A stretch of 64,000 nucleotides of DNA from an uncultured Clostridia bacterium (lineage in GTDB: Bacteria > Bacillota > Clostridia > Oscillospirales > Ruminococcaceae). Below are positions 15,444 to 22,413 of this stretch, piece by piece. Within the stretch, counting starts at the first letter, position 1. Each line of letters starts with the position of its first letter. Made by a program: the position numbers and the translations under genes. The notes beneath the pieces were generated by a model that did not search any database, was not told the origin of the DNA, and was given only the letters and a program-made list of their open reading frames with translations. The stretch spans positions 1-64,000 of the forward strand of contig CALCUE010000006.1 in the NCBI GenBank assembly GCA_937906945.1, in the 5' to 3' direction.

Positions 15444-15512
15444 TTTGAGCACGTTTTTTCGCCCTTTTGAGCACAGTTTTAAATTGTAAATTTTTTGTGA
15501 ATTTTTTGAGCA
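15444..15512. repeat. Short direct repeats TTTGAGCAC upstream of the eut promoter
   Basis: TTTGAGCAC occurs at 15444-15452 and 15466-15474 (22 bases apart, about two helical turns), with a third partial copy TTTGAGCA at 15505-15512 and an inverted copy at 15583-15590. They lie 90-160 bases upstream of the eut -35 box. This is the rest of the 327-base gene-free gap; nothing else stands out in it. Confidence 0.5.
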
Positions 15513-15536
15513 TTTATATACTTCTGCGTATAAAAA

Positions 15537-15564
15537 TAAAAAGGAGCGTTTTTCGCTCCTTTTC
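15537..15564 (-). terminator. Terminator after the 182-codon gene
   Basis: Arms AAGGAGCG and CGCTCCTT with a five-T loop and A/T flanks, 20 bases after the stop. Confidence 0.85.
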
Positions 15565-15585
15565 CTTTTCCCTGTTTTGCTATGC

Positions 15586-16134
15586 TCAAAACGCGAATTC
15601 CACGTTTTTGATGTGCTCAGTACAATATTCGAAGTATTTTTGGTACAGTTCGTTGCCTTCCGCTGTCGCCGTTTCGCTGTCCGGACGGCGGATCACATCC
15701 GCATAGACCTTTCCGATCCCCACATACTGTCCGGCTCCGTTTCGCCGGCAAAGAAGATACATGGAAAACGCGCCGGACCGGGAGATCGACTCATAAAGTC
15801 CGATGTTCCGACGGCGGATCTCGTCAAAAAACTCGTTCTGGGCAGAACGGGCGATAATGTGGTTCGGCATAAACGTATCCAGAACCCGGTCCGCGGTAAA
15901 CGCGAAAAGAATGCTCCGGTTGCGGGCCTCAAAATCGGACGCGACGTTTTTTTCATAAGCGAAGCCGCCCGTATCCAGAAGAGCTGACGCCAGGCGTTTA
16001 CCGATATCGTGCGCTTTTTCCAGATTTCCGTTGTCATGTTCGTGACTGTAAAGCCGAGCTTCCGCGTCGCTTTCGTCCATAGCCGGAGCCGTTTTCCCCA
16101 CGATCTTCATGTCGCTGTCATCCACGCCGTACAT
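15586..16134 (-). CDS. Hypothetical protein, 182 residues
   Basis: I do not recognise this protein. It has no signal peptide or membrane segment, is rich in Glu, Asp and Arg, and starts MYGVDDSDMKIVGKTAPAMD. The central part (SILFAFTADRVLDTFMPNHI, then EFFDEIRRRNIGLYESI) looks like a globular helical fold. The ATG at 16132-16134 has a strong GGGAGGTG site. It is the gene immediately upstream of the eut locus on the same strand but is closed by its own terminator, and follows the PHP gene after another terminator, so it is probably monocistronic. Confidence 0.75.
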   Translation of the reverse strand: MYGVDDSDMKIVGKTAPAMDESDAEARLYSHEHDNGNLEKAHDIGKRLASALLDTGGFAYEKNVASDFEARNRSILFAFTADRVLDTFMPNHIIARSAQNEFFDEIRRRNIGLYESISRSGAFSMYLLCRRNGAGQYVGIGKVYADVIRRPDSETATAEGNELYQKYFEYCTEHIKNVEFAF

Positions 16135-16152
16135 TCTTTCACCTCCCAGGTA

Positions 16153-16191
16153 TAAAAAAGCGGGGCAATGCCTTAGAAAAAGCCTGCCCCA
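16153..16191 (-). terminator. Terminator after the PHP gene
   Basis: Arms GGGGCA and TGCCCC enclose a 17-base loop and are followed on the minus strand by GCTTTTTT. Confidence 0.7.
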
Positions 16192-16196
16192 TCTTC

Positions 16197-17021
16197 TTAC
16201 TTATTCAGTTCTTCCCGCACTTTGAGCAAAGCGTCCAACGCCTCTCCCGGCATCGTACAGGTTCCGAGCGGATGCGGTGTGCTACTGTAAAAGCCGTGGT
16301 AATCGCTGCCGCCGGTCGGCACAAGCCAGTATTTCCGCACGATCTTTTCGATCTCGTCCCGGTCGCTCTCGGTATTCCTCGGATGAGAGAGCTCGATGGC
16401 CTGGATTTTTCCGGCCTTTGCCAACTCCCACGAAACGTCCAGAGAGTCATAGTAGCCGGGATGAGCCACGCAAGCCACACCGCCGGACTGACGGACGATA
16501 TCCGCCGCTTCCCAGACGTCCGGGAAATCCATGTGATAGGGGATCTCTTTGAATATTTTATACATATCCGAGAACACCGCGTAGGTGTATCCCCGTTCCA
16601 TCAGCGCGCGGATAATGTGCTGACGGTAGAGACAGGTGGCGCTTCCCGCCGCCTTTACGACGTCCTCGTAAGTGATGGGGTAGCTTTTGGAAACTTCCTC
16701 GATAACAGGAAGAATGGCTTCGTTGCGGCGGCGAAGGGTTTCCGCCGTCATTTTTTCCAGCTTTTCGAAGCGCTTCGGCATATAGCAGAGAAGATGGACA
16801 AGGCGATCCCGTTCGTGATCCAGCGTCGTGATCTCAAGTCCCGGAATGACCCGGAGGCCTTTGCGTTTCCCGACGTTGACAGCCCGTTCCACACCGGCCA
16901 TGGTATCATGGTCCGTCAGAGAGATAAAGTCCAGCCCGGCATCCAGCGCGTAATCAATGATCTGATCAATGTTTGTCGAACCATCCGACATCACGCTGTG
17001 GCAATGCAGATCACCAACCAT
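16197..17021 (-). CDS. PHP-domain phosphoesterase
   Basis: A 274-residue PHP-fold metal-dependent phosphoesterase of the TrpH/YciV type, a group that includes 3',5'-nucleoside bisphosphate phosphatases. Metal-site motifs are DLHCHSVMSDG near the start, SLTDHDTMAG (~33-42), PGLEITT (~63-69), CVAHPGYYDS (~190) and GGSDYHGF near the end. The ATG at 17019-17021 is chosen because AGGGAGGG precedes it and the HCH motif begins five codons in. The substrate is not determined by sequence alone. It stands alone between a terminator and the divergent tRNA promoter. Confidence 0.85.
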   Translation of the reverse strand: MVGDLHCHSVMSDGSTNIDQIIDYALDAGLDFISLTDHDTMAGVERAVNVGKRKGLRVIPGLEITTLDHERDRLVHLLCYMPKRFEKLEKMTAETLRRRNEAILPVIEEVSKSYPITYEDVVKAAGSATCLYRQHIIRALMERGYTYAVFSDMYKIFKEIPYHMDFPDVWEAADIVRQSGGVACVAHPGYYDSLDVSWELAKAGKIQAIELSHPRNTESDRDEIEKIVRKYWLVPTGGSDYHGFYSSTPHPLGTCTMPGEALDALLKVREELNK

Positions 17022-17129
17022 GGCAGAACCCTCCCTTTTACCCATTTTTACAAAGACATTATACACCCCTTCCCGACAAGATGCAAGGGAAAACACGGAA
17101 AAAACTTTTTGATTTTTTCAAAAATAGTG

Positions 17130-17158
17130 TTGACAAATGGGCATAAAGTTGCTATAAT
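17130..17158 (+). promoter_or_regulatory. tRNA-Gly promoter (TTGACA-17-TATAAT)
   Basis: Perfect -35 (17130-17135) and -10 (17153-17158) boxes at the optimal spacing, ending 20 bases before the mature tRNA. Confidence 0.92.
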
Positions 17159-17178
17159 ACACAATGTTCGCAGGAAAT

Positions 17179-17254
17179 GCGGGTTTAGCTCATCTGGTAG
17201 AGCGCGACCTTGCCAAGGTCGAGGTAGCGAGTTCAAGCCTCGTAACCCGCTCCA
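17179..17254 (+). tRNA. tRNA-Gly (anticodon GCC)
   Basis: A 76-base cloverleaf with acceptor arms GCGGGTT/AACCCGC, D-loop with TTAGCTCATCTGGTAGAGC, anticodon loop with GCC, T-arm with GTTCAAGC, and an encoded CCA at 17252-17254. It reads glycine codons GGC and GGT. A strong promoter precedes it and a terminator follows. Confidence 0.96.
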
Positions 17255-17255
17255 C

Positions 17256-17290
17256 AAAAAGCCTTTCGCCTATGGCGGAAGGCTTTTTTC
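17256..17290 (+). terminator. Terminator after tRNA-Gly
   Basis: Arms AAAAAGCCTTTCGCC and GGCGGAAGGCTTTTTT around a three-base loop, one mismatch. It ends shortly before the ribosome binding site of the following gene. Confidence 0.9.
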
Positions 17291-17308
17291 ATACGAAGGA
17301 GGTATTTT

Positions 17309-17836
17309 ATGGCTCGATTGGAAACCGAACGGACCATTCTCCGTCCTTTCCGTCCCAACGACCTTCCGGACGTTTTCGCCTTCTGTTCCCAACCGGAGAT
17401 TGAATCGGTCGGTTGGGATCGGCATCAGAACGTCGCCGAAACGAAAACTGCTTTGGAAAACTGGATCAAAAACCCGAATTTTTTCGCTATCGAGGAAAAG
17501 GCTTCCGGCAAGGTCATCGGCTATCTGCACGTCCAGGACGACTCCGAAGACGGTCTGCCCGACGTCAAGGAACTGGGCTTTGCCCTTAACAGCGCCTGCC
17601 ACCGCCTCGGCTTTATGAGTGAGATCGTTCCGGTGGTGTTGGACTGGCTTTTTTCCCACGGGATCCAAAGCGTCTGGGCCTGCTGTTTTCAAAACAATCT
17701 TGCCTGTAAAGGACTCATTGAAAAGATCGGCTTCCATTTCATGCAGGAAGGTACCTTTTATTTCATCAGCCACAAAGAAAACATTCCTTCCTTTGAGTAT
17801 TGCATGACCAAGGAAGAATGGAAAAATCGCATATAA
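17309..17836 (+). CDS. GNAT family N-acetyltransferase (RimJ/RimL-like)
   Basis: A 175-residue acetyltransferase with the RimJ/RimL layout: MARLETERTILRPFRPNDLP at the start, LGFALNSACHRLGFMSEIV around residues 90-110 as the acetyl-CoA binding region, and WACCFQNNLACKGLIEKIGF as the C-terminal motif. Such enzymes acetylate alpha-amino groups of proteins or small molecules; the target is unknown. The ATG has GAAGGAGGT upstream. It follows the tRNA-Gly terminator, so it needs a promoter hidden near the hairpin or uses tRNA read-through. Confidence 0.85.
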   Translation: MARLETERTILRPFRPNDLPDVFAFCSQPEIESVGWDRHQNVAETKTALENWIKNPNFFAIEEKASGKVIGYLHVQDDSEDGLPDVKELGFALNSACHRLGFMSEIVPVVLDWLFSHGIQSVWACCFQNNLACKGLIEKIGFHFMQEGTFYFISHKENIPSFEYCMTKEEWKNRI

Positions 17837-17868
17837 AAAAGCCCGCTGAAGCGGGCTTTTCTTTTTTT
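17836..17868. terminator. Bidirectional terminator between two GNAT genes
   Basis: GCCCGC-TGAA-GCGGGC stem with an A-run before and T-run after, so it can serve both converging genes. Confidence 0.9.
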
Positions 17869-18373
17869 ACAGATTTTTCTCAAAGGCAAGCCGGGGAGCG
17901 CCGTCGGCCAGATGAATGGTCCCCCGTTCCTCAAAACCGCACTTTTTCAGAAGTCCGATCATGGCGGCGTTGGCTTCGTGCGTATCGGCACGGATGGCCG
18001 AAACCTTTTTGGCCTCGCAGAAGCGGTCGGCAAGACCCATCAGTGCCTTTCCCATTCCCATTCCGTGCCAATCGGGATTGATGCCGAAGCGGTGGACCAC
18101 GGCATAGGCGCCGTCATCTTTCCAACCCTCTCCCTCGATCTCCGTATAGCAGGGATCCGGTTCAAAACCCACGCTGGTAAAGCCCACCAGACACTCGCCC
18201 ATATACATGACAAAAAGGCGGCCACCCTCAATATCGTCTAAAAAGGTCTCCCGGGAGGGATACTCCCCCTGCCATTGCGGAATGCCTTTTTCCTCAAAAT
18301 ATTCTTTTTTCAGACGGCGGACACAGGTCATGATGTCGCCAAGGTCGTCTCGTTTTGCCGGACGGACTTTCAT
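17867..18373 (-). CDS. GNAT family N-acetyltransferase
   Basis: A 168-residue GNAT protein. It starts MKVRPAKRDDLGDIMTCVRR, has the acetyl-CoA pyrophosphate loop NPDWHGMGMGKALMGLADR at ~105-123, and ends with NAAMIGLLKKCGFEERGTI, the usual C-terminal strand. The substrate is unknown. I start at the ATG 18371-18373, ten codons inside a longer frame, because the protein family begins here and GGAAG lies upstream. It is 26 bases downstream of the DnaC-like gene and probably at the end of that operon. Confidence 0.85.
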   Translation of the reverse strand: MKVRPAKRDDLGDIMTCVRRLKKEYFEEKGIPQWQGEYPSRETFLDDIEGGRLFVMYMGECLVGFTSVGFEPDPCYTEIEGEGWKDDGAYAVVHRFGINPDWHGMGMGKALMGLADRFCEAKKVSAIRADTHEANAAMIGLLKKCGFEERGTIHLADGAPRLAFEKNL

Positions 18374-18399
18374 GGTGCGCGCTTCCTTTCTTTCCAAAA

Positions 18400-19386
18400 T
18401 CAACGGGTACGAAGATCGTTGCCCAAAAAATACAACAGTTTATATTCGCCGAGAAGACGGCTTCCGGTTCGCTCGGAATAGCGTTTGGTCAGTTCGTCGG
18501 TGGCAAGATTAGTGCTGATGATCGTCGGGCGGCCTTCAAAAAGCCGCTCGTTGATCAGATTTCCAAGGGCCGCCACGGTGAACGACGTGGAAAACTCGGC
18601 GCCGAGATCGTCGATGATCAAAAGGTCACATTCGGCGTACTTTTTCCGCAGCGTGTCGCTGCCGGTGTTGGAAAACTGCTCTTTTTCCAGATCGTTGACC
18701 AGCCGCTGGGAGGTCTGATAGACAACGCCATACCCTTTTTCGAGCACCGCTTTGGCGATGGCCAAAGAAAGATGCGTCTTTCCAAGTCCCGTTCTTCCGA
18801 CGAACAGAAGGCTCGGCGATTTCATCGAAAAATTCTCCGCGTAGCTTTGGCAGGATGAAAAAATTTCTCCCATTTTTTCGAAAGGAACGATCCCGTGGCC
18901 GATTGGCGCCTTCGGATAGACATCCAACCGGAAATTATCGAAAGAACAGCCGGCGGCGCCGGAATTCTTTTCCAGTTCTTCCCGTGCCATCATCCGGCAG
19001 GCCTCTTTATAGCAGGAGCACAGCGTGCTGTTCACTCTTCCGGTGTCCTCGCATTTCGGGCAGGTGTATCGCGGCTCCAACGCGTCCGGCGAAAAGCCGT
19101 TTTCCGCCAGAAGCGTCCCGATTTTTTCCCTTGCCGCTTCGTTCCGCTGACGAAGGACCGAAAGAGCGTCCTCCCCACCCTTCAAAACAGACAGGGAAAG
19201 AGCGACCATGTTCCGGGAAAGCTCCTTTTCCAGAGCTTCCACTTCCGGAACTTTCGCGTAGATCTCCGCCTTTCTGAGCTTTGCCTCCTGCTCGGCACGG
19301 CGACGGCGTTCCTCCAAAAGAAGCTGCGCTTTTCGATAGACCTCCGAAGAATATCCCAACGGTCTTCCTCCCTCTCTGAATTCCAT
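18400..19386 (-). CDS. DnaC/DnaI-like helicase loader ATPase
   Basis: A 328-residue AAA+ protein. Order of parts: a charged coiled-coil-like N-terminus (~15-100), a zinc-binding cluster CPKC...CSC (Cys109, 112, 123, 125), then an ATPase domain with Walker A VGRTGLGKTH (~196-205) and Walker B LLIIDDLGAE. This is the layout of clostridial DnaC-type proteins that load the replicative helicase. It starts five bases after the stop of the DnaD-domain gene, its functional partner in primosome assembly. The ATG at 19384-19386 overlaps the intergenic ribosome binding site. Confidence 0.9.
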   Translation of the reverse strand: MEFREGGRPLGYSSEVYRKAQLLLEERRRRAEQEAKLRKAEIYAKVPEVEALEKELSRNMVALSLSVLKGGEDALSVLRQRNEAAREKIGTLLAENGFSPDALEPRYTCPKCEDTGRVNSTLCSCYKEACRMMAREELEKNSGAAGCSFDNFRLDVYPKAPIGHGIVPFEKMGEIFSSCQSYAENFSMKSPSLLFVGRTGLGKTHLSLAIAKAVLEKGYGVVYQTSQRLVNDLEKEQFSNTGSDTLRKKYAECDLLIIDDLGAEFSTSFTVAALGNLINERLFEGRPTIISTNLATDELTKRYSERTGSRLLGEYKLLYFLGNDLRTR

Positions 19387-19390
19387 CCGC

Positions 19391-20353
19391 TCAAAGGGAT
19401 GGTGTTGTCATGATCGCCCGAAGCTCGATCTCTTTCGGATCAAAGGAAAGATCTTCACCGGCAGTCGCCGCCTTCGTTTCTTTGGCGGCTTCCTCCGGTG
19501 TGGAAATTCCTTTCTGCTTCCAACTGATCAGAATTTTATTGATATACGGGAACGAAAGCTTCCCGGTCTGCTCGATGGTACGCTCATAAGCCGCCCGGAT
19601 CAATTCCGGAGCAAGCTCCATTTTGCGCCAGGTCTCACAGAATTCCTTTTCTTTGGTCACAAGGCTCCGTCCGTGGATCTCAAGCCGGTTTTTGACCTCG
19701 CCTTCCCAGCTTCTCGCCTCGTTCAGAACGCTCATCCGCTCTTCCGCCTTTTCCAGTGTGTCGATCCCGGCGTCCAGCCATTCCAACGCCACCTTCTGAA
19801 TATAGCGCAGGCTCTTTTTTCCGCCGGAACTGCAATATTCCACCACCGTGATAAGCACCTCCGCCGGAACACCGGCCCAACGGACCAACCAGACCAGCGT
19901 TGCCGTATCGGAACAGGTGAACGAGACTCCGAGGATCCGTTCCGCTTCCGAAAGCACAAAAGCGACTTCGGTATCCTCCTTTTGAAGCCGTTCCACCTCT
20001 TTCATAGTAGGCTTTACCTCCAGCGGCTTGGTCGCCGCCAAAGGCGGCTCCCCGACCGGGACCGGCTTCGGTTTCGGTGTTTCGATGACCGGTGCTTTCG
20101 CTACCGTCACCGTCCGTCCGTCGCATTCGAGGATCCCCCGGTTCACCCAGTAATCCAAAAGATCCCGCGCGTCCTCCACCGTCAGCGAAAGCTCCGACGC
20201 CGCTGTTTCCGGCGTCATCTCCCGCATCCCTTGAGAAAGCGTCAATAAAAGGACGCGAAGCTGTCCCGCCGAACAGAGTTTTAAGTTTTCCGCGGCTTCA
20301 TTCGGCACAAAAAACGCGCCGCCGCCGCATTTGACCACTACCCGATAGGCCAA
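19391..20353 (-). CDS. DnaD-domain replication initiation protein
   Basis: A 320-residue DnaD/DnaB-like primosomal protein. The N-terminal ~75 residues form a winged-helix-like region (LRVLLLTLSQ, ETAASELSLTVEDARDLLDY), followed by a Pro/Lys linker and a DnaD domain (~125-210) with EWLDAGIDTLEKAEE. The C-terminal region repeats the helical pattern (YINKILISWKQKGISTPEEA). It works with the downstream DnaC-like ATPase in helicase loading. The start is TTG at 20351-20353 with GGAGG nine bases upstream. Confidence 0.88.
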   Translation of the reverse strand: MAYRVVVKCGGGAFFVPNEAAENLKLCSAGQLRVLLLTLSQGMREMTPETAASELSLTVEDARDLLDYWVNRGILECDGRTVTVAKAPVIETPKPKPVPVGEPPLAATKPLEVKPTMKEVERLQKEDTEVAFVLSEAERILGVSFTCSDTATLVWLVRWAGVPAEVLITVVEYCSSGGKKSLRYIQKVALEWLDAGIDTLEKAEERMSVLNEARSWEGEVKNRLEIHGRSLVTKEKEFCETWRKMELAPELIRAAYERTIEQTGKLSFPYINKILISWKQKGISTPEEAAKETKAATAGEDLSFDPKEIELRAIMTTPSL

Positions 20354-20388
20354 CCCGCTTCGCCTCCTTTTTGAAATTCACGAATTTT

Positions 20389-20417
20389 ATTATAGCAGAG
20401 CTTTTTCCTTTTTGCAC
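20389..20417 (-). promoter_or_regulatory. Promoter of the DnaD-DnaC pair (GTGCAA-17-TATAAT)
   Basis: Perfect -10 TATAAT at 20389-20394 with a weak -35 at 20412-20417, 36 bases upstream of the start codon. Confidence 0.6.
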
Positions 20418-20427
20418 TACCTTTTTC

Positions 20428-20457
20428 AAAAAAGCGCCCCTTTGGGGCGCTTTTTTC
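20428..20457 (-). terminator. Terminator after the cytidylate-kinase-like gene
   Basis: Arms AAAAGCGCCCC and GGGGCGCTTTT around a TTT loop, three bases after the stop codon, with A/T runs on both sides. Confidence 0.92.
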
Positions 20458-20459
20458 GC

Positions 20460-21071
20460 TTATTTTTCCGAAAGCCGCTGATAGGCCGCGGCGATGATAT
20501 CCGCTGTTCCCTCAATTCCCAGCATTCCGCTGTCCAGCATCAGATGATAGCTCTCTTTGACGCCCCACTTTTTGTCGTGGCTGTTCATATTGTAATAAGA
20601 AGCCCGTTTCTTGTCCGTCTGCTGAATGGAGCGAACGGCTTCCTTTTCCGTGATCTCGTACCGCTCTTTGGCACGGGCGATGCGGTGGTCCATATCGGAA
20701 TAGATGAAGACGTTGAGAACGTCGTCCCGCTCGTCCAAAACGCTGTCGGCGCACCGTCCGACAAAAATGCAGGGACCTTCCTCCGATTTTTTCCGGATAT
20801 ATTCGGTCTGGTTAGCGGAAACCGTCATACCTGCCGGCATCATATTCTGCACGCTGCCGAATTCGGCATAAGGGAACATGGCCATGGAATAGAGGAACGT
20901 CGCCGACGGTTTTTCCTCAATCTCCTTCACGTAATCCTCGCTGAAGCCGTTGGCTTCCGCCGCGTATTTCATAATATTTTTATCGTAATACGGAATCCCG
21001 AGTTTTTCGGAAAGCAGCCGTCCGATCTCGCTTCCGCCGCTGCAAAACTGTCTGCCGATGGTAATAATCAT
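20460..21071 (-). CDS. Cytidylate kinase-like family protein
   Basis: A 203-residue P-loop protein of the cytidylate-kinase-like family common in Clostridia. It begins MIITIGRQFCSGGSEIGRLL, where the glycine-rich loop replaces a classical Walker A, and contains GPCIFVGRCADSVLDERDD and KKRASYYNMNSHDKKWG, a lid-like region. The true substrate is untested for this group. The ATG at 21069-21071 is set by AAGGAGG upstream; a longer frame would run across the promoter. It has its own promoter directly after the rpsR terminator. Confidence 0.85.
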   Translation of the reverse strand: MIITIGRQFCSGGSEIGRLLSEKLGIPYYDKNIMKYAAEANGFSEDYVKEIEEKPSATFLYSMAMFPYAEFGSVQNMMPAGMTVSANQTEYIRKKSEEGPCIFVGRCADSVLDERDDVLNVFIYSDMDHRIARAKERYEITEKEAVRSIQQTDKKRASYYNMNSHDKKWGVKESYHLMLDSGMLGIEGTADIIAAAYQRLSEK

Positions 21072-21102
21072 GCTTTGTTCCTCCTTGACGATTATTGATC
21101 CT

Positions 21103-21131
21103 ATTGTAGCAGAAAACACCGGCTTTGTAAA
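21103..21131 (-). promoter_or_regulatory. Promoter of the cytidylate-kinase-like gene (TTTACA-17-TACAAT)
   Basis: The -35 box at 21126-21131 lies right at the end of the T-run of the rpsR terminator; the -10 is at 21103-21108. Confidence 0.8.
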
Positions 21132-21134
21132 GAA

Positions 21135-21163
21135 AAAACACCCTGCCAAAAGGCAAGGTGTTG
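21135..21163 (-). terminator. Terminator of the rpsF-ssb-rpsR operon
   Basis: Arms AACACCTTGCC and GGCAGGGTGTT around TTTT, followed by a run of T on the minus strand. Confidence 0.88.
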
Positions 21164-21190
21164 GTTTCTTTTTTCCGCTTGCGCCGATAA

Positions 21191-21445
21191 TCAGTCGGAA
21201 ACGTAAGGAAGGAAAGCGAGATGACGGGCACGTTTGATGGCGGTGGTCAGCTGACGCTGATGACGGGCACAGGTACCGGTCACTCTTCTCGGAACGATCT
21301 TTCCTCTTTCAGAAAGGAATCTTCTGAGACGGTTTACATCTTTGTAATCGATTTCTGCAACTTTATCTACGCAGAATGCGCAAACTCTTTTGCGGCTGCG
21401 ACGATTGCGGTTCATGGGTCTTTCCGGACGTTCGGTTCTTTCCAT
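21191..21445 (-). CDS. rpsR: 30S ribosomal protein bS18
   Basis: An 84-residue S18, which pairs with S6 on the platform of the small subunit. The core KRVCAFCVDKVAEIDYKDVN, LRRFLSERGKIVPRRVTGTC and RAIKRARHLAFLPY-type end are diagnostic. It keeps the cysteines of a C-plus (zinc-capable) form. It is the last gene of the conserved rpsF-ssb-rpsR operon, 51 bases after ssb. The ATG at 21443-21445 follows AAGGAGG. Confidence 0.97.
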   Translation of the reverse strand: MERTERPERPMNRNRRSRKRVCAFCVDKVAEIDYKDVNRLRRFLSERGKIVPRRVTGTCARHQRQLTTAIKRARHLAFLPYVSD

Positions 21446-21496
21446 GATAAGTCCTCCTTTATAGATTTTCAGTTATTCAAGAATAAAGCTCGGTTT

Positions 21497-21961
21497 TCAG
21501 AAAGGAAGATCTTCGTCCTCAATGATCGTGAAGTCATCCGCGGAACCGGCCGCATAGACGACGGGTGCCGGCTCGGCGATGGGCGGAGCGAATTCCTGCC
21601 GTTCAGCGGGACGGAACGAACCGGCACCGGTCATACCGGCGTCTTTCGTTCTCGGAACGAATTCCACGTTTTCAGCCTGAACCTCTACGGATTTCCGTTT
21701 CTGTCCGGCTTTGTCCTCCCAGGTTCTGGTCTGGAGAGAACCTTCCACGATGATGGGCGAACCTTTCTGGAAATACTTGCAGATGAACTCGGCGTTGGTG
21801 CGCCACGCGACGATGTCGATCCAGTCGGTCTGGCGTTCCGCTCCTTTGGCGGTATATTGGCGGTCAACAGCGATCGTAAAACTGGTCACGGCAATGCCGT
21901 TGCCGGTCTGGCGAAGTTCCGGATCCGCAGCCAATCTTCCAAGAAGTACCACTTTGTTCAT
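21497..21961 (-). CDS. ssb: Single-stranded DNA-binding protein
   Basis: A 154-residue SSB. The OB-fold covers residues 1-105 (MNKVVLLGRLAADPELRQTG, WIDIVAWRTNAEFICKYFQKG, VEVQAENVEFV), followed by a Pro/Ala-rich tail and the acidic C-terminus EDEDLPF that docks partner proteins. Placement between rpsF and rpsR is standard for Firmicutes. The ATG at 21959-21961 is 12 bases after the rpsF stop. Confidence 0.97.
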   Translation of the reverse strand: MNKVVLLGRLAADPELRQTGNGIAVTSFTIAVDRQYTAKGAERQTDWIDIVAWRTNAEFICKYFQKGSPIIVEGSLQTRTWEDKAGQKRKSVEVQAENVEFVPRTKDAGMTGAGSFRPAERQEFAPPIAEPAPVVYAAGSADDFTIIEDEDLPF

Positions 21962-21973
21962 AGGATTGCCTCC

Positions 21974-22267
21974 TTACTCTGCTTTCGCAACGATCAGGGA
22001 ACGGATTACGCCGTCGGTGATGTTGTAGATACGGTCGAGCTCTGCCGGGAAAGAAGGAGCGCTGGTGAAGTTGACCAGTACGTAATAACCTTCCGTCTCG
22101 TAGTTGATGGGATAAGCGAGTCTCTTTTTGCCCCATTCTTCAACGCCGTCGATAGTGGCGTTTTCCTCGATCAGTTTCTTGAACTTTTCAACGAGAGCAG
22201 GGATCGCTTCCTCATTCTTGCAGCTGAAAACCATAACGGTTTCGTAGCTTTGAGAGATCTTTGCCAT
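21974..22267 (-). CDS. rpsF: 30S ribosomal protein bS6
   Basis: A 97-residue S6 (YETVMVFSCKNEEAIPALVE, WGKKRLAYPINYETEGYYVL). The ATG at 22265-22267 is chosen over an upstream in-frame codon because AGGAGG lies nine bases before it. The ~75-nt leader holds a hairpin with GCCCC/GGGGC arms (22290-22313) that could be the S6:S18 autoregulatory site common in bacteria, though I do not see the conserved CCG bulge clearly. A consensus promoter lies at 22352-22380. Confidence 0.96.
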   Translation of the reverse strand: MAKISQSYETVMVFSCKNEEAIPALVEKFKKLIEENATIDGVEEWGKKRLAYPINYETEGYYVLVNFTSAPSFPAELDRIYNITDGVIRSLIVAKAE

Positions 22268-22351
22268 CTTTGATACACCTCCTTTTGGACTTTGGCCCCG
22301 AAATGGGGGCAAGGATGATTGCTTTTTCGTAGTTACAAAGCAACATTGTTG

Positions 22352-22380
22352 ATTATAGCAAAGAAAAAGCGGCTTGTCAA
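22352..22380 (-). promoter_or_regulatory. rpsF operon promoter (TTGACA-17-TATAAT)
   Basis: Perfect -35 (22375-22380) and -10 (22352-22357). The TTGACA begins in the loop of the prfB terminator and the spacer is made of that terminator's 3' arm and T-tract. Confidence 0.9.
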
Positions 22381-22392
22381 GAAGCCGCTTTT
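22365..22392 (-). terminator. Terminator of prfB
   Basis: Arms AAAAGCGGCTT and AAGCCGCTTTT with loop CTTGAC on the minus strand and a T-tract after. It overlaps the rpsF promoter. Confidence 0.88.
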
Positions 22393-22413
22393 CGATTTTT
22401 GTAAAAAGTTTTT

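Noticed and set aside
22268..22340. S6:S18 autoregulatory RNA in the rpsF leader
   Set aside because: A hairpin is present, but the conserved CCG bulge of the known motif is not clear; noted with the gene only.
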